Below, piece after piece: positions 23,856 to 32,804 of a DNA stretch of 64,000 nucleotides. The stretch's first letter is position 1. Every line of letters starts with the position of its first letter. The stretch is from Caryophanales bacterium UBA4278 (GTDB lineage: Bacteria; Bacillota_I; Bacilli_A; RFN20; CAG-826), in contig DGVS01000008.1 of NCBI GenBank assembly GCA_002395065.1, forward strand, positions 1-64,000, in the 5' to 3' direction. Below the pieces are notes generated by a model. It did no database searches and was not told where the DNA came from. It saw only the letters and a list, made by a program, of their open reading frames with translations. The translations under genes were made by a program, and so were the position numbers.

Positions 23856-26056
23856 GCTTCAATTCCTCCCTTTTCTCGATGTATTTTTGGATGGCTACCT
23901 AAAATTGATTTTCTTCCGTGTTTTTCAAAATCAACTTGAATAATGGTGTCATCAATAATTCCTGTAACAACTCCACGGCCAAAAACATCATGGATAGCGA
24001 TGTCCCCAACCTTCCAATCAGTAATACCGTTTTCGGTAATTTGTGGTTCTTGAATATAATCTTCGTCTGATCTAGTTTCATCGGCAAAAAAGTCAAAATA
24101 TGTTGGTTTTACAGGCGGTTTTTGATATAAATCCTTTTTTACAAAGACCAAACCTGCTTCATTAAAAAATCTTGATCGAATTGATTTTGAACTAAGAACG
24201 TAGCTATAACCAGAATTACACGTTGCATAAAGTTTGTCTTTCGCTCTTGTAAAAGCGACATAGCAAAGTCTTCGTTCTTCTTCTTCGCCATCTCGGCCTT
24301 CTTCGTCCATTGCTTTGATCGATGGGAAAATACCTTCGTTTAAACTAACTACAAAGACGCATTTGAACTCGAGACCTTTCGCAACGTGGACGGTCATGAG
24401 GTTAACCTTGTCTGCTTCCTTCATTTCATCTTGAGATGTTTGAAGGGTGGCGTTCTCTAAATAATCTTCAAAACTAGATTCTGGATATTTTTTTAAATAG
24501 TCAACAATATCGCTCAATAATGTTTTTACGTTTTCTAAACGCCCTTCTCCTTCATCATCACTTTGAAGATATTCAAAATATCCAATCTTAATTAAAAAAT
24601 CTTCTAAAATCTTTGGATATGCTTCCAGGTTTTCATCTAGTCGCTTTCTTGTAGCAACCATTTCGTTTATAACCATTGTTAATGAAACAACGTTCTTTGG
24701 TTTTAACTCAGTTACATGCTTGTCAATTTCTAAAATGTATTCAAAATACGAAAGGTTGTTTTGCTCCTTTTCGAATTTAAGAATATCCATTGCAACATCA
24801 CCAATGCCTCTTCTTGGAACATTAACTATTCTCTCAAAGTTAATATCATCCTTTTTATTATAAATAAGACGGAAATATGCCAAAGCATCCTTGATTTCTT
24901 TTCTTTGGAAGAACTTTAAACCCCCATAAATTTGATATGGAATTCTCCGTCTCATTAATTCTTTTTCAAACGGGAGCGTTAAATAGTTGGCTCTGTAGAG
25001 GATGGCTATGTCCGAATAGTTTGCATAACCTTTTCGAACAATATTTTCGATTTCGTCGCAAACATATTTAGCTTCACCATTAGCATCGTACAAATCTTCA
25101 ACAGTTACTTGAACGTCACTTTCTCTTTGAGTGAACAAGTCTTTTGGGACACGTTTTTTGTTGTGAGAAATTAATTTATTTGCAGTATCTAGGATCGGTT
25201 TGGTTGAACGATAGTTTTGGTTAAGAATAATTGTTTCGGCACCAGGGAACGAGCGCGTAAAATCGAGCATTATTTTTTGATTTGCTCCTCGCCAAGTATA
25301 AATTGTTTGATCAGGGTCTCCGACAACATAAAGACTTGTTCGAGAATTCATTAACAATTTTACAAGTTTAAATTGAATATCATTCGTATCCTGAAATTCA
25401 TCGACAAGAATGTTTGTAATTCTGTTTTGCCATTTTTCTCTAATATCTGGAAAATCTTCGAGAATTTGAATAGTTTTTAAAAGCAAATCATCAAAATCTA
25501 AAGATAGCATTTGGTCTTTGCGCAACTCGTATTCGTGAAAAAATTCTAATGCTTTCTTCTCTCTTATAGCGGAGAATTCGTCTAGTACAACATCACTCGC
25601 ATATCTACCATTGCATTTATGATAAGAAATGAAACCCATCGAGTATTTCACAATTTCATCGTTCTTTTTGAATCCTTTATCAACAGCAATGTTCTTTATT
25701 AATGCAAGTTGATCGTCTTCATCCATGATTGTGAAGTTATTTGGAAAATTAAGTACATCGATTTCTTTTCTTAAGAACCTTGCACACCAACTATGGAATG
25801 TAGAGACCGATAAACCGCCACCTAGCCCATGCAAAAGCGATAACGCTCTAACACGCATTTCCTCAGCTACTTTATTTGTAAACGCAATAGCCACAATTGA
25901 TGATGGCATGACGTTCATTTTTTCAATTAAATATGAAATTCTGTATGTTAAAACTCTGGTCTTCCCGCTCCCCGCTCCAGCAACCACTCGGACGTATTGT
26001 GAATTCGTAGAAACAGCAGCAAACTGTTTATCGTTCAATAGAGATGCATAATCCAT
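23852..26056 (-). CDS. pcrA: ATP-dependent DNA helicase PcrA/UvrD
   Basis: A 734-residue superfamily 1A 3'-5' helicase used in repair and clearing of protein-DNA blocks. Motif I is GAGSGKTRVLTYRI near 28, motif II VDEFQDTN near 220, motif III GDPDQTIYTWRGA near 247, and motif IV LNQNYRST near 278. Motif V/VI is the LMTVHVAKGLEF and YVAFTRAK region. The C-terminal 60 residues look like the small Tudor-like fold (WKVGDIAIHDVFGRG) found in PcrA. The gene ends in TGA, overlapping ligA. pcrA-ligA-gatCAB is a typical Bacillota order. Confidence 0.97.
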   Translation of the reverse strand: MDYASLLNDKQFAAVSTNSQYVRVVAGAGSGKTRVLTYRISYLIEKMNVMPSSIVAIAFTNKVAEEMRVRALSLLHGLGGGLSVSTFHSWCARFLRKEIDVLNFPNNFTIMDEDDQLALIKNIAVDKGFKKNDEIVKYSMGFISYHKCNGRYASDVVLDEFSAIREKKALEFFHEYELRKDQMLSLDFDDLLLKTIQILEDFPDIREKWQNRITNILVDEFQDTNDIQFKLVKLLMNSRTSLYVVGDPDQTIYTWRGANQKIMLDFTRSFPGAETIILNQNYRSTKPILDTANKLISHNKKRVPKDLFTQRESDVQVTVEDLYDANGEAKYVCDEIENIVRKGYANYSDIAILYRANYLTLPFEKELMRRRIPYQIYGGLKFFQRKEIKDALAYFRLIYNKKDDINFERIVNVPRRGIGDVAMDILKFEKEQNNLSYFEYILEIDKHVTELKPKNVVSLTMVINEMVATRKRLDENLEAYPKILEDFLIKIGYFEYLQSDDEGEGRLENVKTLLSDIVDYLKKYPESSFEDYLENATLQTSQDEMKEADKVNLMTVHVAKGLEFKCVFVVSLNEGIFPSIKAMDEEGRDGEEEERRLCYVAFTRAKDKLYATCNSGYSYVLSSKSIRSRFFNEAGLVFVKKDLYQKPPVKPTYFDFFADETRSDEDYIQEPQITENGITDWKVGDIAIHDVFGRGVVTGIIDDTIIQVDFEKHGRKSILGSHPKIHREKGGIEA

Positions 26057-26122
26057 AATACTTTAACAACCTATTACTATGTAATATTTTATCAAAAGTA
26101 TATGTGCTTATAAAGCATTATT

Positions 26123-26575
26123 TTAACTTAAAAGGGTGAGTACTTCTTTTTCACCATTAGCATATGTAATAACGCAACCGCTTTTAAAATAAACCGCCGT
26201 TGGATAACCAATGATGCAGAAATTGATTTCGTTTAGATTTCCTGTTGGTTGTATCGCGCAAAACTCAAACTCATTTGAGGCTTCACATGCAAAATAATTG
26301 TTATGTTTTAAAATCATTGGAATAACTTTTTCCTTAATGTTTTGACAATGAATGCATGTTCTTGAAAAGAAGTAGACATAAAATTCATTTAAATCTATTA
26401 GGGGAATCTCGTCCCAATAAATAATTTTTTCTTCTAGGTCGTCGTACTCGTAGGATATTTCGATGCTTATATCTACTTTCGAAGACGTTGCCAAAAGAGA
26501 GCTGGTGCCAGATTTTTTTACACAACCAACTAGTGTTAAAGATAATAGACAAACCAATCCAAAATTTTTCTTCAC
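26123..26575 (-). CDS. Thioredoxin-fold lipoprotein
   Basis: A 150-residue protein starting with GTG. A lipoprotein signal peptide ends in LTLVGC (Cys near 18). After a short Ser-rich linker, a thioredoxin-like domain follows: YVYFFSRTCIHCQNI places a CIHC redox motif near residues 94-97, and GYPTAVYF near 128 is the cis-Pro loop. This would be a membrane-anchored extracytoplasmic thiol oxidoreductase. Two more Cys follow the active site (near 114 and 126), so an internal disulfide or altered redox role is possible. It is divergent from the membrane-protein gene at 26632. Confidence 0.75.
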   Translation of the reverse strand: MKKNFGLVCLLSLTLVGCVKKSGTSSLLATSSKVDISIEISYEYDDLEEKIIYWDEIPLIDLNEFYVYFFSRTCIHCQNIKEKVIPMILKHNNYFACEASNEFEFCAIQPTGNLNEINFCIIGYPTAVYFKSGCVITYANGEKEVLTLLS

Positions 26576-26619
26576 ACTATCTTTATTCGCAAAAAATGAG
26601 CAAAAGTGTTCAAAAAATG

Positions 26620-26625
26620 TAAAAT
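26620..26625 (+). promoter_or_regulatory. -10 element, leaderless start of the 26632 gene
   Basis: TAAAAT ends 6 bases before ATG 26632. No Shine-Dalgarno sequence is present. Confidence 0.55.
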
Positions 26626-26631
26626 ATTTTT

Positions 26632-27534
26632 ATGAAACTGCTTTCGGAAAAGAAAAATATAGGGCAAATCATTGCGCTGATGTCGATGATGGCGGCAATT
26701 AATATAATTGTTTCGGTCATTGCTGCGTTTTCGGTTATAGCTTCTATTTTTCTAATTATTATCCTTCCGCTCACATCAACAATTGTAGTTTTGACTTGCC
26801 CCGAAAAATTTTTTCCAATCTATGCTTTTGCAACAATTGGTCTTTCCCTAGTCGCAACAATTTGGAATTTAGATATAACACTATTTTATGTTGTTCCTTC
26901 AATTATTAGTGGATTTGTCTTTGGTTTCTGCATTAAAAAATCAGTTTATTTCGGCTGGTCAATTGTTGTTTCAGCTATTCTTCAAACCGCTATTTCGTTC
27001 GCGATTATTCCGCTAATTAATCTTCTCTTTGAAGTGGATTTTATTAAGGATTTACAGGCGATTTTTAAAATTTACGATGCAATTCCAGGACAAATTTTTG
27101 TTTGCTGCGGCTTCTTTATCATCGCCTTGATTCAATCATTTTTATCCTTTTTTGTTGTTCAATCAGAAATATCAAAAATGCGCTCATTATCTTCAACAAG
27201 TGTGACATACAAATATTTCAATTTCCTTGGTGTTTGTTTTGTTCTTGCAATCATCCCAATCGCTTTCTTATCGATTGGTGTAGCTTACATTCTGGAACTT
27301 CTTTCAATTACAATTGCAGGTTTTGTAATTTATGAGTGGTTCAAAAAGAGTCAAAGTAAACAATTAATAATTTCTGCTGCATCACTTTTGTTAAACGTGT
27401 TTTTAGTCGCGATTCTTTACGATATTGTCCCTGATTACTGGGGCATGTTGATGTTTGCGTTTACACCTTTGATTATCTGCTTATTGTCTTTTTGCTATTT
27501 CTTATTGAAGAAAGAGCACGATGATATAAAATAA
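26632..27534 (+). CDS. Polytopic membrane protein, possibly DUF2232/YybS-like
   Basis: A 300-residue integral membrane protein with about eight hydrophobic segments and short loops. The layout resembles the YybS/DUF2232 membrane family of Bacillota, but I cannot confirm it from sequence alone. In Bacilli, yybS sits beside gdpP-rplI-dnaB; here that block is some 20 kb away. It heads a three-gene unit with the genes at 27539 and 27964 (gaps of 4 and -4 bases). The start follows a TAAAAT by 6 bases. The function is unknown. Confidence 0.7.
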   Translation: MKLLSEKKNIGQIIALMSMMAAINIIVSVIAAFSVIASIFLIIILPLTSTIVVLTCPEKFFPIYAFATIGLSLVATIWNLDITLFYVVPSIISGFVFGFCIKKSVYFGWSIVVSAILQTAISFAIIPLINLLFEVDFIKDLQAIFKIYDAIPGQIFVCCGFFIIALIQSFLSFFVVQSEISKMRSLSSTSVTYKYFNFLGVCFVLAIIPIAFLSIGVAYILELLSITIAGFVIYEWFKKSQSKQLIISAASLLLNVFLVAILYDIVPDYWGMLMFAFTPLIICLLSFCYFLLKKEHDDIK

Positions 27535-27538
27535 AATC

Positions 27539-27967
27539 ATGTTAGGGTTCTTAAAAGTATTTGGAAAAGGGGTATTATACACTATTCTTTTTCCATTTAT
27601 TGTTCTAATTTTGGTCCTTTATACCGTCTACTGTATTTTTCTTTTCGTCTTTGAATTTTTCCGCAGTTTAATACTTTGGATTAAAGGTGGATCTCCTTTT
27701 GATGATACGCCCGAAGATGCTGAAGCAAAGCGCATCCTTTTAGCCAAGCAAAACCAGGAAGCAAATGTACAAACTAACGACCAGTACAAAGACGCTCTAA
27801 TTGCAACGCTTGCTTCTGCAGTTGCAGCGCAATCACAAGCTGCTCAACAAAATACCCAGCAACAAGACGTTCCGACTCTTGATGTTTTTCCAACAAATGA
27901 ATTAGAACACGAAGAGCCTTCACAAATTGAACAATATATTGATGAGAAAGGAGATGGCGAGCAATGA
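27539..27967 (+). CDS. Single-span membrane protein with Gln-rich tail, unknown
   Basis: A 142-residue protein. Residues about 10-45 form a long hydrophobic segment (one long or two short helices). The rest is polar, with an Ala/Gln-rich stretch (about 88-108) and an acidic end, likely cytoplasmic and partly disordered. I recognise no family. It starts 4 bases after the previous stop without a Shine-Dalgarno sequence. Its TGA stop overlaps the next ATG, so it is cotranslated with the 27964 gene. Confidence 0.7.
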   Translation: MLGFLKVFGKGVLYTILFPFIVLILVLYTVYCIFLFVFEFFRSLILWIKGGSPFDDTPEDAEAKRILLAKQNQEANVQTNDQYKDALIATLASAVAAQSQAAQQNTQQQDVPTLDVFPTNELEHEEPSQIEQYIDEKGDGEQ

Positions 27968-28611
27968 TTTTGTATGTCGGAAAAATTTCTGAAGATACCA
28001 AAAGATTATTAATTGCACTCCTTTTCGCACTCATTATTTTCTTCATTATTGTCGGTTGCATTGGACTCGTCATAAAAAAGGTAATGAAAAAACAAGCCCA
28101 GGGCGCAGATGACATGATGTATGACGTTATACGCGCAGGCTTATTTAAAAAGAAAGGCGAATTGATTAAATTTGGTATCAAAAAGAATCACGTTGTCTTC
28201 TTTAGACAAGCTTGGAAGCCTTTTATCGTGATGGTTTCTGCATCATTAATTATTGTTCTCTATTGTCTAACAATGAATAACTGGGATGTAAATATTTTTG
28301 ACTATCATAATGAAGGCATTGGAACTTTGTTCCATGTCTTTGATTGGCAGAATGTTCCAAAGACAAAAGTGTTTGGCATTGAGATTATTTCTGATTGGCC
28401 ACCACTATTATCTTCCCCGCATTGGGATTGGTATGCGTGGGGATCTTATGTCTTTGTCCCGTGTATGATTGTTGGACTTATTTGGTTCATGATTTGCGTC
28501 CAAGCTTACATTGCTCGTTCATTTAGAATTTTTAGAATAGCAAAAAAGGTGTTCAGCCGTTCAGTTGACGACCTCCCACCTCAAGATAAGCCTGTAGCAC
28601 CGATTCAATAA
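27964..28611 (+). CDS. Three-span membrane protein, unknown
   Basis: A 215-residue protein with hydrophobic segments near residues 15-38, 77-97 and 160-187, and a Trp/Asp/Pro-rich loop (about 98-158) probably outside the membrane. AAAGGAGA lies 10 bases upstream, and the ATG overlaps the previous stop (ATGA). The stop codon directly abuts the stop of the small minus-strand gene at 28612. No family was recognised; the three genes 26632-28611 look like one envelope unit. Confidence 0.7.
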   Translation: MILYVGKISEDTKRLLIALLFALIIFFIIVGCIGLVIKKVMKKQAQGADDMMYDVIRAGLFKKKGELIKFGIKKNHVVFFRQAWKPFIVMVSASLIIVLYCLTMNNWDVNIFDYHNEGIGTLFHVFDWQNVPKTKVFGIEIISDWPPLLSSPHWDWYAWGSYVFVPCMIVGLIWFMICVQAYIARSFRIFRIAKKVFSRSVDDLPPQDKPVAPIQ

Positions 28612-28773
28612 TTACTTTGTAATTAATGTAATTATTTCAGTGATAGCAATCGCCGCTAATAAAATAACAACACCCAAAACAATGCCGAAAATTCTATTTC
28701 GGCTTTTTTGTTTCTTTTGTAAGGCTAATTCTTCCTCACTATAGAAATGTTGAGTAACTTGTTGTTCTTCCAT
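28612..28773 (-). CDS. Small single-span membrane protein (53 residues)
   Basis: A short frame of 53 codons. The N-terminal 28 residues are polar and charged (two EE clusters, then KKQKSRNR). A strongly hydrophobic segment follows, GIVLGVVILLAAIAI, ending ITLITK. The positive-inside rule predicts the N-terminus in the cytoplasm. It starts 2 bases after the asnS TAG and would ride on the asnS transcript, but no clear Shine-Dalgarno sequence is visible. Its stop abuts that of the convergent 27964 gene, so it fills the gap exactly. I do not recognise a family. Confidence 0.6.
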   Translation of the reverse strand: MEEQQVTQHFYSEEELALQKKQKSRNRIFGIVLGVVILLAAIAITEIITLITK

Positions 28774-28775
28774 AA

Positions 28776-30179
28776 CTAATATTTAATTGGATCGCTTGTT
28801 CTTGGGAATGGTTGAACATCTCTAATGTTGTTCATTCCTGTAACATACATAATTAAACGATCAAATCCAATGCCGAAACCAGCATGTGGACATCCACCAT
28901 ATTTACGTGTGTCTAAGTACCACTCAAGACCTTCGAGACAATGGCATTCTTCCATGCGTTTCTTTAAAACATCATAACGTTCTTCACGTTGGCTTCCACC
29001 AACAAGTTCTCCGACATATGGCACCAAAAGGTCGCATGCTGCAACGGTTTTACCATCGTCGTTTTGTCTCATGTAGAAGGCCTTCATTTCTTTTGGATAG
29101 TTGATCAAGAAGACTGGTCCTTTAACAACTTGTTCAGTGATATAACGTTCGTGTTCTGATTGTAAATCCATACCCCAGAAAATCTTGTTATTTTCAAATT
29201 TGTGGCCGTTTTGCTGAGCTTTTTGAAGTTCTTCGATTGCTTCTGTGTATGTCATTCTCTTAAATTCACTTTCTAAAACATGATGGAGTCTTTCCTTTAA
29301 TGTTTTATCAATAAAATTGTTAAAGAAATCCATTTCATCTGGGCATCCATGAAGCGCAACATCGATGCAGTGTTTCAAACATGCTTCAATGCAATCCATA
29401 TCATCATCCAAATCTGCGAACGCCATTTCAGGTTCAATCATCCAAAATTCAGATGCGTGTCGGGTTGTATTTGAATGTTCGGCTCGGAATGTTGGTCCAA
29501 ATGTATAAACATCTCTAAAGGCCATCGCAAATGGTTCAACATGAAGCTGACCAGAAACAGTTAAAGCAACTTCTTTTGAGAAGAAGTCGGTCTTTGGGTG
29601 TTTGTCGTTTGTAATAACTCCAAATGTGTTACCTGCGCCTTCGGCGTCATTTCCAGTAATAATTGGTGTATGAACATACATAAATCCTTCGTTTTGGAAA
29701 AATTCATGAATGGCCATAGACATTGCGTTTCTCATACGGAAAACCGCATTAAAGGTGTTTGCTCTTGGTCTTAAATGAGCAATTTCGCGAAGGAATTCCA
29801 TTGAGTGTTGTTTCTTTTGAAGAGGGTAGTCTGGATCAACTGGTCCAACAACTTCAAATTCATGAACGTGGATTTCGAATGGTTGTTTGCCTTCTGGAGT
29901 TAAGACAAATTCGCCCTTCACACCTAAAGCTGCGCCAGTATTAACATGACTTAAAGATTTATAATCTTTGACAACCTTATCTTCATAAACTAATTGAACG
30001 TTTTTAAAGCATGTTCCATCGTTTAAAGCGATAAAACCTATTGATCCGTTATCACGATTTGTACGAACCCACCCTTCAATAAAAACATTCTTGATTGATT
30101 TTAAAATCTCTTTATATTCCTTCTCTTCAGAGTGAACAAGAGCATATAAATCACTTACTACAACACCTTGGTATTCCAT
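28776..30179 (-). CDS. asnS: Asparaginyl-tRNA synthetase
   Basis: A 467-residue class IIb aminoacyl-tRNA synthetase. The N-terminal OB-fold anticodon-binding domain covers about 18-120. Motif 2 is FRAEHSNTTRHASEF near 230 and motif 3 GIGFDRLIMYVTG near 445. His and Glu around motif 2 (TTRHASEFWMIEPE) fit Asn rather than Asp specificity. TGGAGGTAGATT precedes the ATG, and a TATAAT lies about 23 bases upstream, so it has its own leader and promoter. Confidence 0.96.
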   Translation of the reverse strand: MEYQGVVVSDLYALVHSEEKEYKEILKSIKNVFIEGWVRTNRDNGSIGFIALNDGTCFKNVQLVYEDKVVKDYKSLSHVNTGAALGVKGEFVLTPEGKQPFEIHVHEFEVVGPVDPDYPLQKKQHSMEFLREIAHLRPRANTFNAVFRMRNAMSMAIHEFFQNEGFMYVHTPIITGNDAEGAGNTFGVITNDKHPKTDFFSKEVALTVSGQLHVEPFAMAFRDVYTFGPTFRAEHSNTTRHASEFWMIEPEMAFADLDDDMDCIEACLKHCIDVALHGCPDEMDFFNNFIDKTLKERLHHVLESEFKRMTYTEAIEELQKAQQNGHKFENNKIFWGMDLQSEHERYITEQVVKGPVFLINYPKEMKAFYMRQNDDGKTVAACDLLVPYVGELVGGSQREERYDVLKKRMEECHCLEGLEWYLDTRKYGGCPHAGFGIGFDRLIMYVTGMNNIRDVQPFPRTSDPIKY

Positions 30180-30235
30180 AATCTACCTCCAGATATAACT
30201 TTTACATTATAGCAACAGTTTATTTAAAACTGCGA

Positions 30236-31246
30236 TTAAAATGTTTTATATTTATCAATTCGCCAGTTCGGGTCACACGATACTGATATAGGCGCAACAA
30301 TTCCCATCTTATAAAGATGTTCTCCTAATCGAGCAATCATTGCAGCATTGTCGGTCGTGCACCAAATTGGTGGAACAATCAAATCAATTTCCGTGTTATC
30401 TAAACGTTCGTGCATTTTTTCTCTTAAATAAGAGTTTGCAGATACTCCGCCAGCAAGAACAACTTGTTTAATTTTATATCGCTTTAAAGCTTTTTCTAAA
30501 CGATCCATAATCATTCCGACAGCAACATCCTGGAACGATTTACATAAGTCTGGAACCCTAATTTCATGTCCGCGAGCTTTTTCATTATTGACCAGATTTA
30601 TCACCGCGGTTTTTAAGCCAGAATATGAAAAATCTAGTGAATCATCGTGGAGTGGGAATGGAAGTTCATAAGTGTGTTGACCTTCCTTGGATAATTTATC
30701 AATTGGGATTCCGCCCGGATATGGGAGTCCAACAGTACGAGCCACCTTATCGAAACATTCTCCAATTGCGTCGTCTTTTGTTTCGCCAATAATCTCAAAA
30801 TTCATCGGTTCTTTCATATAAACAAATTCGGTGTTACCACCACTGACAACAATTGAAAGAAGAGGGAATTGCAGGGGTTTTACGAATTCGTTTGCGTAAA
30901 TATGACCGGCTAGATGATGAACTGGAATTAGTGGTTTTTGATAAAGAATTGCAAGGGTTTTTGCAACTTGCATTCCAACATGAAGAGCTCCAATTAGGCC
31001 TGGGCCGCGTGTAAAAGCAAAAGCGTCGATATCATCAAGTTTTACATTCGCATTTTTGAGTGCTTCATCTAGAACAAACAATACATTTTCACAATGCAAG
31101 CGAGAAGCGAGCTCTGGCATAACGCCTCCGAATTGCTGATGCATTTTGATTTGGGTCGCAACAACGTTGCTTAAAAGTTCCCCATCTCGAACAATCGCAA
31201 TGGAGGTTTCATCACAACTTGATTCTAGTCCTAAGATTAATGACAT
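30236..31246 (-). CDS. tsaD: tRNA threonylcarbamoyltransferase TsaD
   Basis: A 336-residue ASKHA-fold catalytic subunit that transfers threonylcarbamoyl to A37 of ANN-decoding tRNAs. GLESSCDETSIA is at the N-terminus, and the metal ligands HxxxH appear as VHHLAGHIYAN near 108. GGNTEFVYM and the C-terminal Asp in CTTDNAAMIA complete the site. It overlaps the rimI gene by 10 bases and closes the tsaE-tsaB-rimI-tsaD operon. Confidence 0.97.
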   Translation of the reverse strand: MSLILGLESSCDETSIAIVRDGELLSNVVATQIKMHQQFGGVMPELASRLHCENVLFVLDEALKNANVKLDDIDAFAFTRGPGLIGALHVGMQVAKTLAILYQKPLIPVHHLAGHIYANEFVKPLQFPLLSIVVSGGNTEFVYMKEPMNFEIIGETKDDAIGECFDKVARTVGLPYPGGIPIDKLSKEGQHTYELPFPLHDDSLDFSYSGLKTAVINLVNNEKARGHEIRVPDLCKSFQDVAVGMIMDRLEKALKRYKIKQVVLAGGVSANSYLREKMHERLDNTEIDLIVPPIWCTTDNAAMIARLGEHLYKMGIVAPISVSCDPNWRIDKYKTF

Positions 31247-31698
31247 AGCATAAGCCTCTTTACCATATAAATGGCATCTTCTCCGTCAGCATAGTAGTGT
31301 GGTTTTTTTACAACAACTTCGTAACCATGCTTTTCATAAAGTTTGATTGCAGGAAGATTTGATGAACGCACTTCCAAAGTAACGTTTTCAACAATGTCTT
31401 CGCCTTCTTTTGGAAACATCTTCTCCATCTCATTTAAAAGAATGGTTGCAAGACCTTTTCTTCGATATTCCCTTGTTACAGCAATTTGAGTTATAGTTGC
31501 AGAATTGAATGTAATCATAAAATTATTAAAACCAACAATTTTTCCATCGGCTTCAATAACGATGAATTTGTTAACAGGGTTTCCATTAAATTCATACTCA
31601 AGATCTGAATATTTCCAAGGATCTAAAAAGCACTCTTTTTCAATTTCGTAAACCTTTTGTAGATCTGCTTTTTTTAATAAACGCACTTTGTAGTCCAT
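31237..31698 (-). CDS. rimI: GNAT acetyltransferase, RimI-like
   Basis: A 153-residue GNAT-fold N-acetyltransferase. The acetyl-CoA loop reads REYRRKGLATILL near 78, and NLPAIKLYEKHGYE near 112 is the family C-terminal motif. RimI acetylates the N-terminus of ribosomal protein S18 in E. coli; its position between tsaB and tsaD is common in Bacillota. The ATG overlaps the tsaB stop (TAATG), with GAAGGAG upstream. Confidence 0.9.
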   Translation of the reverse strand: MDYKVRLLKKADLQKVYEIEKECFLDPWKYSDLEYEFNGNPVNKFIVIEADGKIVGFNNFMITFNSATITQIAVTREYRRKGLATILLNEMEKMFPKEGEDIVENVTLEVRSSNLPAIKLYEKHGYEVVVKKPHYYADGEDAIYMVKRLMLCH

Positions 31699-32288
31699 TA
31701 TAAAAGCTCCTTCAGATAGACAGGATTTACGACGAAAGGATTTTCAACTAGTTTCTCATCGGTAAGACCTTTTGCAAGATTATTGATTGTGTCGTAGGAA
31801 TTTGAATTTAGTCCAAGATGACCAAGTTCTCCGTTAATAAGATAGCAAGGATGTTCAGCGATATATTTTTGAAGATCTTCATTACTCATAACGCAATCAG
31901 ATAAAAGGCATTTCTCACCCTCATACACGCCAACATACGATCGTCCACTTCGCGCGTTAAAAACGCAAATTGTTGGTTTGCTTTCGTCTCTTAATAAGGA
32001 AAGCGATGAAACAGCATAAACCTTAGTATGCAAAGCATAAGCGATTGTTTTTCCAATTGTTACAGCGATTCTTACACCTGTATATGAGCCAGGACCAACT
32101 CCAATAACGACGGCATCAATATCCTTGTTTTCAACATTGTTTCTTTTAAGAATTGTTTGAAGTTCACTTGTCATCATCTCTGATTGACGTTGCCAAGCTT
32201 CATAAAAAATCTTATCGATGACTTTTCCATCTTTTGCTAAGCCAACAGACAAATACTTGCTTGAACTATCTAACAAAATTTCAAACAT
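31698..32288 (-). CDS. tsaB: tRNA threonylcarbamoyladenosine biosynthesis protein TsaB
   Basis: A 196-residue ASKHA pseudo-enzyme that scaffolds TsaD and TsaE. LLDSSSKYLSVGL at the N-terminus and GVGPGSYTGVRIAVTIGKTIA near 64 are family hallmarks. It starts one base into the tsaE stop codon (TAATG), with TTGGAGG upstream. Confidence 0.95.
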   Translation of the reverse strand: MFEILLDSSSKYLSVGLAKDGKVIDKIFYEAWQRQSEMMTSELQTILKRNNVENKDIDAVVIGVGPGSYTGVRIAVTIGKTIAYALHTKVYAVSSLSLLRDESKPTICVFNARSGRSYVGVYEGEKCLLSDCVMSNEDLQKYIAEHPCYLINGELGHLGLNSNSYDTINNLAKGLTDEKLVENPFVVNPVYLKELL

Positions 32289-32749
32289 TATTTACCCTCC
32301 AAAGCCGAAAAGACTTTCTGATATTTTTCAGAATCAGAATAAAATTCAAAGAGACGTTCATTATCGCTGACTCTAGTAATTTTAATTGTCATTGTATGAG
32401 GCGGAAGAATACTTTCAATATAGTTTGGCCATTCTACAAAAGAAATGCCTTCATCCTCTAAAAATTCTTCTAATCCAATGTCAATATTTTGGTCTTCTAA
32501 CCTATAAGCATCGATGTGAAATACATTTGGTTGGACTTCAAAATAACATTTTAAAATGTTAAATGTTGGGGAAACAACGTGGTCCTTATAACCAAGTTCC
32601 ATGAGCGCGCCTGCAACAAAAGTTGTTTTACCGGCTCCTAAATCACCAGTTAACAAAACAACACTTCCCGGCGCCAACTGACGTACGATATTAGCTGCAA
32701 GGCGTTGCGTTTCTTCTTTAGATTTTGAAATCACTTGTAATTTCAACAT
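32288..32749 (-). CDS. tsaE: tRNA threonylcarbamoyladenosine biosynthesis ATPase TsaE
   Basis: A 153-residue P-loop ATPase with Walker A LTGDLGAGKTTF near 33-44, the VSPTFNI switch near 61 and FVEWPNYIE near 109, all typical of TsaE. It is the first gene of the t6A operon. A TATAAT lies 15-20 bases upstream with only a weak CGGGG before the ATG. It is divergent from the ferredoxin reductase-like gene. The Sua5/TsaC enzyme needed for the pathway is not in the window. Confidence 0.95.
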   Translation of the reverse strand: MLKLQVISKSKEETQRLAANIVRQLAPGSVVLLTGDLGAGKTTFVAGALMELGYKDHVVSPTFNILKCYFEVQPNVFHIDAYRLEDQNIDIGLEEFLEDEGISFVEWPNYIESILPPHTMTIKITRVSDNERLFEFYSDSEKYQKVFSALEGK

Positions 32750-32791
32750 AAAAAACCCCGATACATTATAGCAAAGTTAAGAAAATATATT

Positions 32792-32797
32792 TATAAT
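32792..32797 (+). promoter_or_regulatory. -10 element, leaderless start of the 32805 gene
   Basis: Consensus TATAAT ends 7 bases before ATG 32805. There is no Shine-Dalgarno sequence. Confidence 0.65.
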
Positions 32798-32804
32798 ATT
32801 TTTC

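Noticed and set aside
18664..26056. Possible Mycoplasma genetic code (TGA as Trp)
   Set aside because: gatB, gatC and pcrA end in TGA and overlap the next ATG in proper family reading frames. Tryptophans are TGG.
26632..27534. ECF-type S component identity for the 26632 protein
   Set aside because: The hydrophobic pattern is compatible, but there is no conserved ECF substrate-binding motif or riboswitch, so only a loose DUF2232 similarity was recorded.
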